The notes beneath the pieces were generated by a model that saw only the letters and a program-made list of their open reading frames with translations, searched no databases and was not told the origin of the DNA. Shown one piece after another: positions 38,720 through 46,435 of a stretch of 64,000 bases of DNA. A program made the translations under genes and the position numbers. Numbering within the stretch: the stretch's first letter is position 1; the number at the start of each line of letters is the position of its first letter. Source of the stretch: Chryseobacterium balustinum (lineage in GTDB: Bacteria > Bacteroidota > Bacteroidia > Flavobacteriales > Weeksellaceae). The DNA lies in the NCBI RefSeq assembly GCF_900168205.1, contig NZ_FUZE01000012.1:1-64000 (forward strand). The letters run 5' to 3'.

Positions 38720-39553
38720 TTAAAGTGGATATTTTATCGCTTTATCCAATTCTATCGGATTATTATATTTCCTGATTTTTTCCTTTAATCTTTCATTGAC
38801 TTCACGAGAATTGTTTTGTCCGACCTTAGTTCCATCGTTTAGAAAAAATTCTTCATTTGAACGGGTTTGCTGTGTTGCATTTCTTAGATAATTGACGGGA
38901 GAATCGTAATATTTTAACTTAGAATCTTTGTACTTTGTATCATCTACAGCAATACTACTTCCCAACATATAATCAATGTACATATTTCCTTTTGGGTTGG
39001 CAATTTTCTGAGTTTTTACCAATTCAAATTTGTAATTGTTTTTATCATCGTACAATTCTGTTATTAAACCGGGAAGTCCGTGAAATTTGTATGGGCCTTC
39101 CTGAAAAGGAATATCTGTTGTGAACCACGCCGTCCAATTCCTTCCGCCCCAATTTGTAGTGGCTTTTTGCATATTTAAATCTTTCACTTTCTTTTTTTCG
39201 TTGGTAAGCTTCCAGTTTTGGGTGTTCTTAGATGAAAGTTTCAAAACAACATTTTCCAAAACATCATAATAATCATAGTCTGTAGAACCGGATCTGTGAG
39301 TAATAATATGCGATGTATTAAATTTCGACCCATCTGTAATCGGAAGATTGTTTGTCACTAAAGAATCACCAATATAAAAATCGCGTGGATAATATTTTAC
39401 GATTTTAGGCTCAATATCGAGATGATAATTTTCTTTAGTAGTGACATTTTGTGTAGAATCTTTTTTGTATTCTACATCATAAATAAAACGGTGAGTCTGC
39501 GCTTTTCCAGTAAAACCTGCTAGTAAAACTGTTGTTAAAAGTATATTTTTCAT
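38720..39553 (-). CDS. GLPGLI family protein
   Basis: A 277-aa protein with a signal peptide (MKNILLTTVLLAGFTGKAQT). The family signature FHGLPGLITELYDDKNNY is present, preceded by AWFTTDIPFQEGPY. This is the usual WF...IP...GP..F.GLPGLI pattern of this Bacteroidota-restricted exported family. Function unknown. It is 6 bases downstream of the gene at 39560 and probably in its operon. GLPGLI genes often follow a carboxypeptidase-regulatory-like protein, as here. Confidence 0.88.
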   Translation of the reverse strand: MKNILLTTVLLAGFTGKAQTHRFIYDVEYKKDSTQNVTTKENYHLDIEPKIVKYYPRDFYIGDSLVTNNLPITDGSKFNTSHIITHRSGSTDYDYYDVLENVVLKLSSKNTQNWKLTNEKKKVKDLNMQKATTNWGGRNWTAWFTTDIPFQEGPYKFHGLPGLITELYDDKNNYKFELVKTQKIANPKGNMYIDYMLGSSIAVDDTKYKDSKLKYYDSPVNYLRNATQQTRSNEEFFLNDGTKVGQNNSREVNERLKEKIRKYNNPIELDKAIKYPL

Positions 39554-39559
39554 GGTAAA

Positions 39560-40705
39560 TTATTTCTGATTGATAAATTCTTGTTCTTCTTTTGAAAGTA
39601 AAATAGTCGCTTCTTTATCTTCTTTCACCGGAACATTTTCCCAGATGCTTTTATTGAAATCTACTTTTGGGTCTAATCCTTTTTTATCAGATCTTGTAAA
39701 AGTGTTGTAAACTATTTCTGTAGTAAAACTTCTCTCATCTTTTTTACCATCATAGCTTACAAAGAATTTTTCGCCAGTAATTTTTTTAGACGCAGGGATG
39801 TAGCTTCCGTTCTTTTTATAAAAATCAAAAATCACCCTTGCGTTTCCAAGTTGATAATCAAATTCTACCCCGTCTTTATTTGTTCTTTTATAAACAGGGA
39901 AATTTTCCTGCTGATAATTTAAATCATATAACGTTATTACTTTATCTATTTTATTATAAGTAATTTCACCCGATACATCTATTCCTCTTTCAGATTGTAC
40001 TTTTACATAAATAACCTGGGTGTCATTATCTTCTGAAATTAGTCGACCGGTAATTTTTGAATTCTTAATATTCATATTGGTTAACAACCGATATATTTCA
40101 AAACTAAAAAAATAATCACCCATACTTGCGTGTTCAAACTCATTTGTTTTCACATTAAAAACACCTTTTGAGCTATTTTTTTTATACTTTACATTATTGA
40201 GCTGTATCTGTAATATTTCGTCATAATTCTTCTTAAATCCATCTCTAAAATTGTAAGAATTGCTTTTAGTCCACAATTTAGCTTCTGCAATTACCATAAA
40301 AAACAGGCTATCATTATTAAAACCTTTAGATTTAAAAGTAATATCATAAAGTGATGGCTTGTCAAAATATCGTTTATTATAATTCTTATGCAAATCTTCA
40401 ATGATTTTCTTGATATCTACATTAATGATTTTCACTTCTTCAATATTTTTAAAAACAGGTTCAAGTTTAATGACAGAACTGAAGTTTTTAAAATTTTCTT
40501 TCTTAAAGCCCGACGCAGAAACTTCAAAATCTTTAGAATTCTCATCTACAGGCGCAAAACCATCTTCGTTGGTATAAAGCAATTGGTTTGATAAAATAAT
40601 TCTGGCGTTGGCAATGGATTTTCCGTTTTCAGAATCGACCACCTGTAATTTTTGTGCCGAGAAAAACGCAGAAAATAAAACAAATAATAAGTAAATATGT
40701 TTCAT
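39560..40705 (-). CDS. Exported carboxypeptidase-regulatory-like-domain protein
   Basis: A 381-aa protein with a signal peptide (MKHIYLLFVLFSAFFSAQ). Residues ~20-85 are a carboxypeptidase-D regulatory-like (CarboxypepD_reg) beta domain (LQVVDSENGKSIANARIILS, EDGFAPVDENSKDFEVSASG). The remaining 290 residues are beta-rich (GEITYNKIDKVITLYDLNYQ) and match no family I can name. No TonB plug or barrel is present. It is the first gene of a pair with the GLPGLI protein. Confidence 0.7.
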   Translation of the reverse strand: MKHIYLLFVLFSAFFSAQKLQVVDSENGKSIANARIILSNQLLYTNEDGFAPVDENSKDFEVSASGFKKENFKNFSSVIKLEPVFKNIEEVKIINVDIKKIIEDLHKNYNKRYFDKPSLYDITFKSKGFNNDSLFFMVIAEAKLWTKSNSYNFRDGFKKNYDEILQIQLNNVKYKKNSSKGVFNVKTNEFEHASMGDYFFSFEIYRLLTNMNIKNSKITGRLISEDNDTQVIYVKVQSERGIDVSGEITYNKIDKVITLYDLNYQQENFPVYKRTNKDGVEFDYQLGNARVIFDFYKKNGSYIPASKKITGEKFFVSYDGKKDERSFTTEIVYNTFTRSDKKGLDPKVDFNKSIWENVPVKEDKEATILLSKEEQEFINQK

Positions 40706-40706
40706 A

Positions 40707-40738
40707 ATAAAAGCTCCGCTATTGGTTATTAGCGGAGC
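40707..40738 (-). terminator. Terminator of the flavodoxin-RidA gene
   Basis: GCTCCGCT and AGCGGAGC form a perfect 8-bp stem, followed on the minus strand by TTTTATTAT. Confidence 0.6.
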
Positions 40739-40832
40739 AAATATATATTCAAATGAGAATACATTTCAACAAGTTTTGATTTATTTAATATTATTTGTGA
40801 TTATTTAAATTTCTTTAACGATATTTTAAAAT

Positions 40833-41975
40833 TTACTCTACTTCAAAAATAGCCTGAATTTCCACTGAAGAATTTACAGGAACTGAAGAAGCACCAAATG
40901 TAGCTCTTGCATGTTTCCCTTTTTCACCAAAAACGTCTACTGCAAGATTTGAAGCAACATTCATCAAATCTGCATGCTTTGTGTAATCATCTTTTGTGTT
41001 GAAAATTCCGGTAAGCTGCACCACTTTTTTCACTTTATCTAAATCTCCATTCACAGCGTCTTTTAATACAGCTAAGACATTCAACATTGTTTGTTTTGTC
41101 GCTTCTTTTACCTGATTTTCATCTACAGAAACACCTAATTTTCCAGGATACAAAATCTTTCCGTCTTTCAACGCAACCTGATTGATAAAAACCAAATTTC
41201 CTGATCTTACGAAAGGCTGATAATTTCCTGCCGGTTTCGGAACATTAGGAAGAACAATATTTTTCTCTGCTAAAACCTTCTCTATGCTTTTGTCTTGTGA
41301 AATTTTAATTTCAGAATTTTTGTTAAAAGTTCCTTTCAAAGCAAACACAACTTTTGCAAAGTTTTTCCCTTGTTCAAAGGCAATTTCCTTTTCACCAGAA
41401 CTTGGTCTTTCCACATTTTTAACAGAGGCAAGACTTGTCGCTCCCAAAACCGTATTTCCCTGCGGAATATTTTTATCTATTTTTTCAACACCTCGAATTC
41501 CGTTTGAAACCAAAACCATCCCATGAACTGAAAGAGTATTCCAAAAAGCCTGAACTGCCAATTCATTACCCGCTCCACTTCCTGCAGACATAAAAACTGT
41601 TGCAGGCATTCCTTCCAGTGCGTGATTGGTCCACAAATTCACAGTTTTCGAAAGAAACTCACTCATTCCTGTACTGATGTTTCCAAAATAAACAGGTGAA
41701 CCAAAAGCAATTCCGTCATAAGAACTTAATTCCTCCACAGAAGCCACCGGAATATCTTTTAAACTTAAATGATCGGATGCTTTTACCTGTTTAATAATAC
41801 CCTGAACATTTCCATTAGCTTCAATTCCTTTTGAGATCTGTTTTGCCAATTCGTAAGTTCCGCCATTGTCAGAGTGGATCAGTACTAATATTTTTGCTTT
41901 GTTATTTTGAGCCATCATTGCATTTGAAATTATTGTTAAAATAAAAACTGCTAAAAATCTATTGAGTGTTTTCAT
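40833..41975 (-). CDS. Secreted flavodoxin-like/RidA fusion protein
   Basis: A 380-aa protein with a signal peptide (MKTLNRFLAVFILTIISNAMMAQ). Residues ~28-200 are a WrbA-like flavodoxin fold: the phosphate loop ILVLIHSDNGGTYELAKQIS, GSPVYFGNISTGMSEFLSKT, and ATVFMSAGSGAGNELAV. Residues ~245-380 are a RidA/YjgF domain (FVRSGNLVFINQVALKDGKI, VLAVLKDAVNGDLDKV, HARATFGASSVPVNSSVEIQ), keeping the Arg of the HARA motif. RidA usually deaminates reactive imines and WrbA-type proteins reduce quinones. The fusion and its export are unusual. It is divergent from an AraC regulator 63 bases away, which probably controls it. Confidence 0.85.
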   Translation of the reverse strand: MKTLNRFLAVFILTIISNAMMAQNNKAKILVLIHSDNGGTYELAKQISKGIEANGNVQGIIKQVKASDHLSLKDIPVASVEELSSYDGIAFGSPVYFGNISTGMSEFLSKTVNLWTNHALEGMPATVFMSAGSGAGNELAVQAFWNTLSVHGMVLVSNGIRGVEKIDKNIPQGNTVLGATSLASVKNVERPSSGEKEIAFEQGKNFAKVVFALKGTFNKNSEIKISQDKSIEKVLAEKNIVLPNVPKPAGNYQPFVRSGNLVFINQVALKDGKILYPGKLGVSVDENQVKEATKQTMLNVLAVLKDAVNGDLDKVKKVVQLTGIFNTKDDYTKHADLMNVASNLAVDVFGEKGKHARATFGASSVPVNSSVEIQAIFEVE

Positions 41976-42038
41976 GTAAATTATTTATGATAATGCAAAT
42001 TTAGTGCTGTCATTTTTATTAATTTTGCCAAAAACTTT

Positions 42039-42851
42039 ATGCAAAACGCCAATTTAAAATGTAGCATGATTGAAAAAGAAAACAGGTTTCTCCACGATTC
42101 AATTGAGAAGGAAGCTTTCATTTGGTATGAAGAAAATTGGCAGCATGACGATTACGAACATCTTCATCAGCGGGCGCAGCTTACTTTTGTGACAGAGGGT
42201 TACCAATATTTTCATATCAACGATAAAATTTATCTTGTTCCACAAAATCATGTTATCTGGATTCCATCATTACAAAAGCATAAAATAACTTCTGAAGCAG
42301 AAACTGTAAAACTCATGGTAAGCTTGTTTAAAAATATTCCGGGAAATCAATTTTATCAGACAACACATGTTTTTCCTGCACCTCCGGTTTTAAAAGAGAT
42401 GATTTTATATGCCAAAAAATGGAATAAAGAAACAGGAGAAAATGATGAACAGAAAACTTTTATGAATGCATTATTGGTAAGTCTTCCTAATTTTTGTAAC
42501 GAAAATACTGCTTTACAAATTCCGTTGCCTTCGGATAAAAGATTATTAGAAGTATGCCAATTTATTAATTTGAATTATAAGAATGATTATAGCATTGAAG
42601 AGCTTGCTGAAACGGCAAATCTTTCTACAAGAAGTCTTCAGCGTATTTTTAAAAAGGAAACCGGAATAAGTATAAAGAAATATGCCCAACTGATTAAAAT
42701 TCTGAAAAGTATAGAATTGATAGATTCACATCAGTTTACATTAAGTGAAATAGCTTATCAGGTAGGATACAAAAGCCTTTCAGCATTTACCTTATCTTAC
42801 CAAGCGATTATGAATGCTAAACCAAAAATAAGTAAGAAAATACTATTTTAA
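42039..42851 (+). CDS. AraC-family transcriptional regulator with cupin sensor domain
   Basis: A 270-aa protein. The N-terminal part is an AraC-type cupin (HQRAQLTFVTEGYQYFHIND, PQNHVIWIPSLQKHKI). The C-terminal ~100 residues hold two helix-turn-helix units: YSIEELAETANLSTRSLQRI and TLSEIAYQVGYKSLSAFTLS. The start at 42039 gives MQNANLK before the second Met (residue 10); either could be used. It is divergent from the flavodoxin-RidA gene and is the natural candidate regulator of it. Confidence 0.88.
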   Translation: MQNANLKCSMIEKENRFLHDSIEKEAFIWYEENWQHDDYEHLHQRAQLTFVTEGYQYFHINDKIYLVPQNHVIWIPSLQKHKITSEAETVKLMVSLFKNIPGNQFYQTTHVFPAPPVLKEMILYAKKWNKETGENDEQKTFMNALLVSLPNFCNENTALQIPLPSDKRLLEVCQFINLNYKNDYSIEELAETANLSTRSLQRIFKKETGISIKKYAQLIKILKSIELIDSHQFTLSEIAYQVGYKSLSAFTLSYQAIMNAKPKISKKILF

Positions 42852-42859
42852 CGTAAAAA

Positions 42860-42888
42860 AATAAGCCGACTGAATCAGCCGGCTTATT
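42860..42888. terminator. Bidirectional terminator
   Basis: ATAAGCCG (42861-42868) pairs with CGGCTTAT (42880-42887), with A6 on the left and T-rich sequence on the right. It separates the convergent AraC and H1-like genes. Confidence 0.75.
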
Positions 42889-42890
42889 TA

Positions 42891-43067
42891 TTATTTTTTA
42901 GATTCTTCAACAGAAACTTTTCTGAAGTCTTTGAACAATTTGCTTAGTTCAAGAGCTGATTTACGAGCTCTAGTTCCAGCTGCTTTGTTTCCTTTTTCAA
43001 CTTGTTGGTTAGCTTCTGTTGTGAACGCTTCAAATTCTGCGTTGATTTTTTCGATAAGTTCTTTCAT
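42891..43067 (-). CDS. Histone H1-like small basic protein
   Basis: A 58-aa frame on the minus strand, MKELIEKINAEFEAFTTEAN continuing QQVEKGNKAAGTRARKSALE and LSKLFKDFRKVSVEESKK. The helical, Lys/Ala/Arg-rich sequence with GTRARKSALELSKL is the pattern of the short histone H1/Hc1-like proteins widespread in Flavobacteriia. It probably binds DNA non-specifically. A perfect TAnnTTTG box lies 21-28 bases upstream. The 43018-43036 stretch inside it resembles the CRISPR repeat only by chance. Confidence 0.85.
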   Translation of the reverse strand: MKELIEKINAEFEAFTTEANQQVEKGNKAAGTRARKSALELSKLFKDFRKVSVEESKK

Positions 43068-43080
43068 GTCTATAAAAATT

Positions 43081-43118
43081 TAGGCTGCAAATATATGGTT
43101 TCAGACCATTCCAGCCTA
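43081..43118 (-). promoter_or_regulatory. H1-like gene promoter within nested inverted repeats
   Basis: The minus strand TATATTTG (43088-43095) is a perfect -7 box. It lies inside TAGGCTG (43081-43087) and CAGCCTA (43112-43118), an inverted repeat, which also encloses ATGGT/ACCAT. The symmetry suggests an operator. The remaining ~400 bases up to the next gene hold no recognisable frame. Confidence 0.5.
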
Positions 43119-43520
43119 ATTGTAGCGGTTTTTTTTGACATATAACAATCAAAAAAATGCAACAAATACTTAAAATTGGAATACAGCTTGTCAAAATACG
43201 CTGAATACTAATCTAATAGGACATTTATTGACTTAAATTGTACTTTTAGCAAACAATCTCCTTTTAAAAATTAATTGTCACTCACCTTATTTTTCAAATC
43301 TTCATTAATTTATCCCTAACTAAGCGATATTTTTAATACAAAAGACTTTCAGACAATGCAGAATTTACTTAAGCTTTAAATAGCCTTATATATGATAAAA
43401 TCAAGGAAAACTCATTTTTTAACCAATCTTACAATAGCATAATCAAACTTCTTTCGTGTTTTTTTTGAAAAGTCACGATAAAACCTCAGGTTAAAGTAGC
43501 GATTATAGCTAATTATTACT

Positions 43521-43528
43521 TATTTTTG
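43521..43528 (+). promoter_or_regulatory. -7 box of the second AraC gene
   Basis: TATTTTTG matches TAnnTTTG perfectly. It overlaps a possible TTG start, so translation more likely begins at ATG 43565. Confidence 0.6.
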
Positions 43529-43564
43529 AGAAATATATTGATTCACAAAACACAAGAAAACACA

Positions 43565-44416
43565 ATGCATCAAGTATCCGATGAATTAAAAAAAAATGGC
43601 TTCAGCATTAATCTTGTCTCTAAAATCATAGAGCGCAATAATTTTTCAAGAAAGTTTAATACATTAGAGTATTTTGCAATCTATTTGGTTGCAGAAGACC
43701 TCAATATTATAGTAGAGAATAAATCTTATCATATCTCAGGTGGAAATTCTGTATTCATCGGGCCTCAAAAAAACGTAGAATTTGGTAATGCAATGGGCAA
43801 AGAAATTTATGCTATTGTTTTTTCTAAAGAGTTTTTCGATAAAACATCGAAAGATAGCATCTACTTAAATTCTAATATTTTTTTCAATAGCAAATCTCAA
43901 ATTTTTATAGCTCCCTATTTTGGAAATAATGAATACAACAAAATTATTTTAATCGAAAGACTAAAGAGATTTTCAGTTATTGACGAAGAAAGCATTTATT
44001 TTTCGGCTGCACATAACGCTATAGAAAGTTTAATTCTGGATGCTCATTTGCATATTGACCATAAAAATGACCCAAAAGAACATTTGGAGTCTGTAAGTTT
44101 AGTCAACCGTTTCACCGTTATTCTTCAAAGAGATTACAAAACCGAGAAAAAAGTTACTCATTATGCGAGTGAGCTTAGAGTCTCAAGTCGAAAATTAACC
44201 GATATGACAGAATTTGTTTATGGGAAATCTGCCAAACAAATGATTATCGAAAAAGTAACATTCGAATGTGAGAAAGCAATTAAGTTTTCAAGTAAAACTT
44301 TATCTGAAATTGCATTTGATTTAGGCTTTAAAGACGAGGGTAATTTTAGTAATTTCGTAAAAAAACATAGTGGAAAAAAGCCATCCGATATGAGAGAAGT
44401 TGCTGGAAAAATATGA
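43565..44416 (+). CDS. AraC-family transcriptional regulator
   Basis: About 283 aa from ATG 43565 (MHQVSDELKKNGFSINLVSK). The N-terminal ~150 residues are an unclassified sensor region. The C-terminal AraC domain has VTHYASELRVSSRKLTDMTE as the first helix-turn-helix and TLSEIAFDLGFKDEGNFSNF as the second, with the usual KKHSGKKPSDMRE end. It lies directly upstream of the chaperone-usher-like operon in the same orientation, separated by a terminator and paired palindromes, and is the best candidate to control it. Confidence 0.85.
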   Translation: MHQVSDELKKNGFSINLVSKIIERNNFSRKFNTLEYFAIYLVAEDLNIIVENKSYHISGGNSVFIGPQKNVEFGNAMGKEIYAIVFSKEFFDKTSKDSIYLNSNIFFNSKSQIFIAPYFGNNEYNKIILIERLKRFSVIDEESIYFSAAHNAIESLILDAHLHIDHKNDPKEHLESVSLVNRFTVILQRDYKTEKKVTHYASELRVSSRKLTDMTEFVYGKSAKQMIIEKVTFECEKAIKFSSKTLSEIAFDLGFKDEGNFSNFVKKHSGKKPSDMREVAGKI

Positions 44417-44454
44417 TGAAATTTCATTAAAAACACTTTAAATCTTAGATTTAT

Positions 44455-44483
44455 ATGCTTTATTTTTATAAAGCATTTTTTTT
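44455..44483 (+). terminator. Terminator of the second AraC gene
   Basis: ATGCTTTA (44455-44462) pairs with TAAAGCAT (44469-44476), followed by a T-run. Confidence 0.75.
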
Positions 44484-44537
44484 ATTCATTTTTTCAATCC
44501 AAAAACATAAAAAACTAACAATCAAATATTTAAAATT

Positions 44538-44577
44538 AATTTTTACGTAAAAATTTATAAATTTTTACGTAAAAATT
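44538..44577. promoter_or_regulatory. Two tandem 18-bp perfect palindromes (candidate operator)
   Basis: AATTTTTACGTAAAAATT occurs at 44538-44555 and again at 44560-44577. Each copy is a perfect palindrome, with a 22-bp centre-to-centre spacing, close to two helical turns. This is the layout of two dimer sites on one face of DNA. It lies between the AraC gene and the pilus-like operon. Confidence 0.6.
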
Positions 44578-44924
44578 ATTAAATCAAACCCACGTTAAAT
44601 TGTATTGCACCTATATACATATTAGATTTGCAGTATTAAATAACAACAAAATAAAATCATCATATTTAGAAAATAAAAAAAGAACACCAAATCACAAAGT
44701 TTTATTAGTATTTTATTTATTCTTTTCAACCTAATACATTCATCATATTAATAAACTTTTCATCATCAGTTTTCAAGGGTAACTGGATGTATTGAATACA
44801 ATCAATAAATCCAGTTACCTATTTTAAAAGTTTAACAATCAATAAAAATATTTTCATTTCATATTACAAAGAGTCTTTTAACTAGACACGCTTATCAAAA
44901 ATTCTTTTCATTTTACCGTATTGC

Positions 44925-44950
44925 ATTTTTTGTAAAAATTTACAAAAAAT
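44925..44950. promoter_or_regulatory. 12+12 bp palindrome upstream of the pilus-like operon promoter
   Basis: ATTTTTTGTAAA (44925-44936) and TTTACAAAAAAT (44939-44950) are exact inverted repeats. They lie 38 bases before the -7 box at 44989, an activator-type position, and share the TTTTT..GTAAA core with the two palindromes at 44538. Confidence 0.5.
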
Positions 44951-44988
44951 AAACACGTTTTCGCAAAACCCAATCTACCAACTGCTTG

Positions 44989-44996
44989 TATCTTTG
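44989..44996 (+). promoter_or_regulatory. Promoter -7 box of the pilus-like operon
   Basis: TATCTTTG, a perfect TAnnTTTG, 49 bases before the ATG at 45046. Confidence 0.6.
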
Positions 44997-45045
44997 CACC
45001 CGAAAAGAATAGATAATAATATCTAAATTAAAACTCATTGATACT

Positions 45046-45570
45046 ATGAAACAATTTTTATTTGCGGCAGCTGGATTATTTGCTTTCGCTAATGTTAACG
45101 CACAAGCTACAGGTACAGTAAAGCTAAATGTTAAATTAAACCCAATTCAAACCATTGTAGTAAATGGGATGGAAGATGTAGACTTAAATTATACATCAAA
45201 AGCTGACTACCAAAACGGAGTTAGTTCTAAAAAAGAGAACCAATTAACTGTCTACAGTACAGGAAGTTACGAAGTGAGAGTAACAAGCAATGCTGCAACA
45301 ATATCAAGTGGAACTAAAACAATGGACGTAAGCAGTATCCAAGTAATACCTACACCAGGTACTGCCGGTCAAGCTGATGCTACTTATACGCCACAATTTC
45401 TTTCTGGGAATGAGCAAACTTTAGTAAAATCTGCAACTGGTGGAGTTAACAAACAAATTACTATTGAATATAAAGCAGCAGGTTTAGATACATATATAGA
45501 CAACTATATTGCAGGTCAAACCCCTACTGTTTACACAGCAAATTTAACATATTCTATTGTTAGTAAATAA
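45046..45570 (+). CDS. Putative major pilin-like subunit
   Basis: A 174-aa protein with a signal peptide (MKQFLFAAAGLFAFANVNAQ). The mature part is beta-rich, Cys-free and Thr/Ser/Asn-rich (VKLNVKLNPIQTIVVNG, KADYQNGVSSKKENQLTVY, SYEVRVTSNAATI, YTANLTYSIVSK). It resembles the C-terminal half of the third gene (DYQNG/DYKNG, EQTLVK/SQTLVK, TYS.LQYEI-type last strand). It is first in the operon and is separated from the chaperone gene by a 12-bp hairpin, as is common for highly expressed major subunits. The pilin role is inferred from the context. Confidence 0.55.
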   Translation: MKQFLFAAAGLFAFANVNAQATGTVKLNVKLNPIQTIVVNGMEDVDLNYTSKADYQNGVSSKKENQLTVYSTGSYEVRVTSNAATISSGTKTMDVSSIQVIPTPGTAGQADATYTPQFLSGNEQTLVKSATGGVNKQITIEYKAAGLDTYIDNYIAGQTPTVYTANLTYSIVSK

Positions 45571-45592
45571 CAAACTATAGTCATATAATTTT

Positions 45593-45620
45593 ATAGTGTC
45601 ACAATAATTTGTGACACTAT
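45593..45620 (+). other. Intercistronic hairpin after the pilin-like gene
   Basis: ATAGTGTCACAA (45593-45604) and TTGTGACACTAT (45609-45620) make a perfect 12-bp stem with a 4-base loop and no T-run. It probably stabilises or attenuates the transcript between the first and second genes. Confidence 0.6.
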
Positions 45621-45643
45621 TCATGTACTTATAAAACACCATT

Positions 45644-46435
45644 ATGAACAAAATCACTCTCTTATTCTATTTTCTAGTAATACAAATCAGTGCACAAACA
45701 GGTATTTCGGTTTCTCCACCGAGGGTTTATTTTGAGTCGGCACCAGGAGTAAGCAGCACTCAAACGATAACGGTTACCAATGTGAGTGAAAAGCACGCGC
45801 TAGATCTTGCGATAAGTTTAGGAGATTGGAATTATGATGAAAAAGGTGATAATATAATACAAGCAGCTGGTACATTAGAGAATTCTTGTGCAAGCTGGAT
45901 AAACATCAAGAAGGCCGATAATTACTTCAGTCTTGGCCCAGGAGAGAGAAAAGAGCTAGAAATAACACTTACTTCGCCTGCATTACCAAAAGACAAACTT
46001 TCTGTGCATACTGCAGTATTATTTGTGAGCCAAATGAATCCTGTGGATGATGTAGATAGTAAAGGAGCAAAAATTAAATTAAGTGTTCGTTCTGGAATTA
46101 AAATATTTCATAAAACGCCAGCGGTAATAAAAAGAAAAATTGAAATTAAAGATTTAAAATTTGATACTTCGAAGAAATTACTGAATATCACGTTTGAAAA
46201 TCAATCTGATGCATGGGCCGATGGAAAAGTTATAACAGATATTATTAATACAAATACTGGTAAAAAGATCAGTATTGCACCTATTGTATTCTATACATTA
46301 CCAGGAAATACTCGTAAAATAAGCATTCCTATGCAAGATATAATCGAGAAAGGCGCGTATAACGCCTCGGTAATAATTGATTATGGAGATAATGAAACTT
46401 TAGAAATGGGAGAGCTAAATTTTGAATATGAGTAA
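45644..46435 (+). CDS. PapD-like periplasmic chaperone
   Basis: A 263-aa protein with a signal peptide (MNKITLLFYFLVIQISAQ). The first Ig-like domain opens GISVSPPRVYFESAPGVSST, the SP.R..F..... start of pilus chaperones, with QTITVTNVSEKHALDLAISL and LGPGERKELEITLTSP as donor-strand and edge strands. A second Ig-like domain follows (KLLNITFENQSDAWADGKVI, PGNTRKISIPM). It would fold and hand over the subunits encoded on either side to the outer-membrane protein at 47470. The next ATG overlaps its stop by 8 bases. Confidence 0.7.
   Translation: MNKITLLFYFLVIQISAQTGISVSPPRVYFESAPGVSSTQTITVTNVSEKHALDLAISLGDWNYDEKGDNIIQAAGTLENSCASWINIKKADNYFSLGPGERKELEITLTSPALPKDKLSVHTAVLFVSQMNPVDDVDSKGAKIKLSVRSGIKIFHKTPAVIKRKIEIKDLKFDTSKKLLNITFENQSDAWADGKVITDIINTNTGKKISIAPIVFYTLPGNTRKISIPMQDIIEKGAYNASVIIDYGDNETLEMGELNFEYE

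Noticed and set aside
43018-43036. GTTGTGAACGCTTCAAATT, similar to the start of the CRISPR repeat
   Set aside because: It lies inside the coding sequence of the H1-like gene, matches only partly and has no terminator, spacer or anti-repeat context. The solitary half-repeat at 25225, by contrast, matches all 16 bases.
43526-43564. TTG start for the second AraC gene
   Set aside because: It overlaps the -7 box 43521-43528; ATG 43565 is the sensible start.
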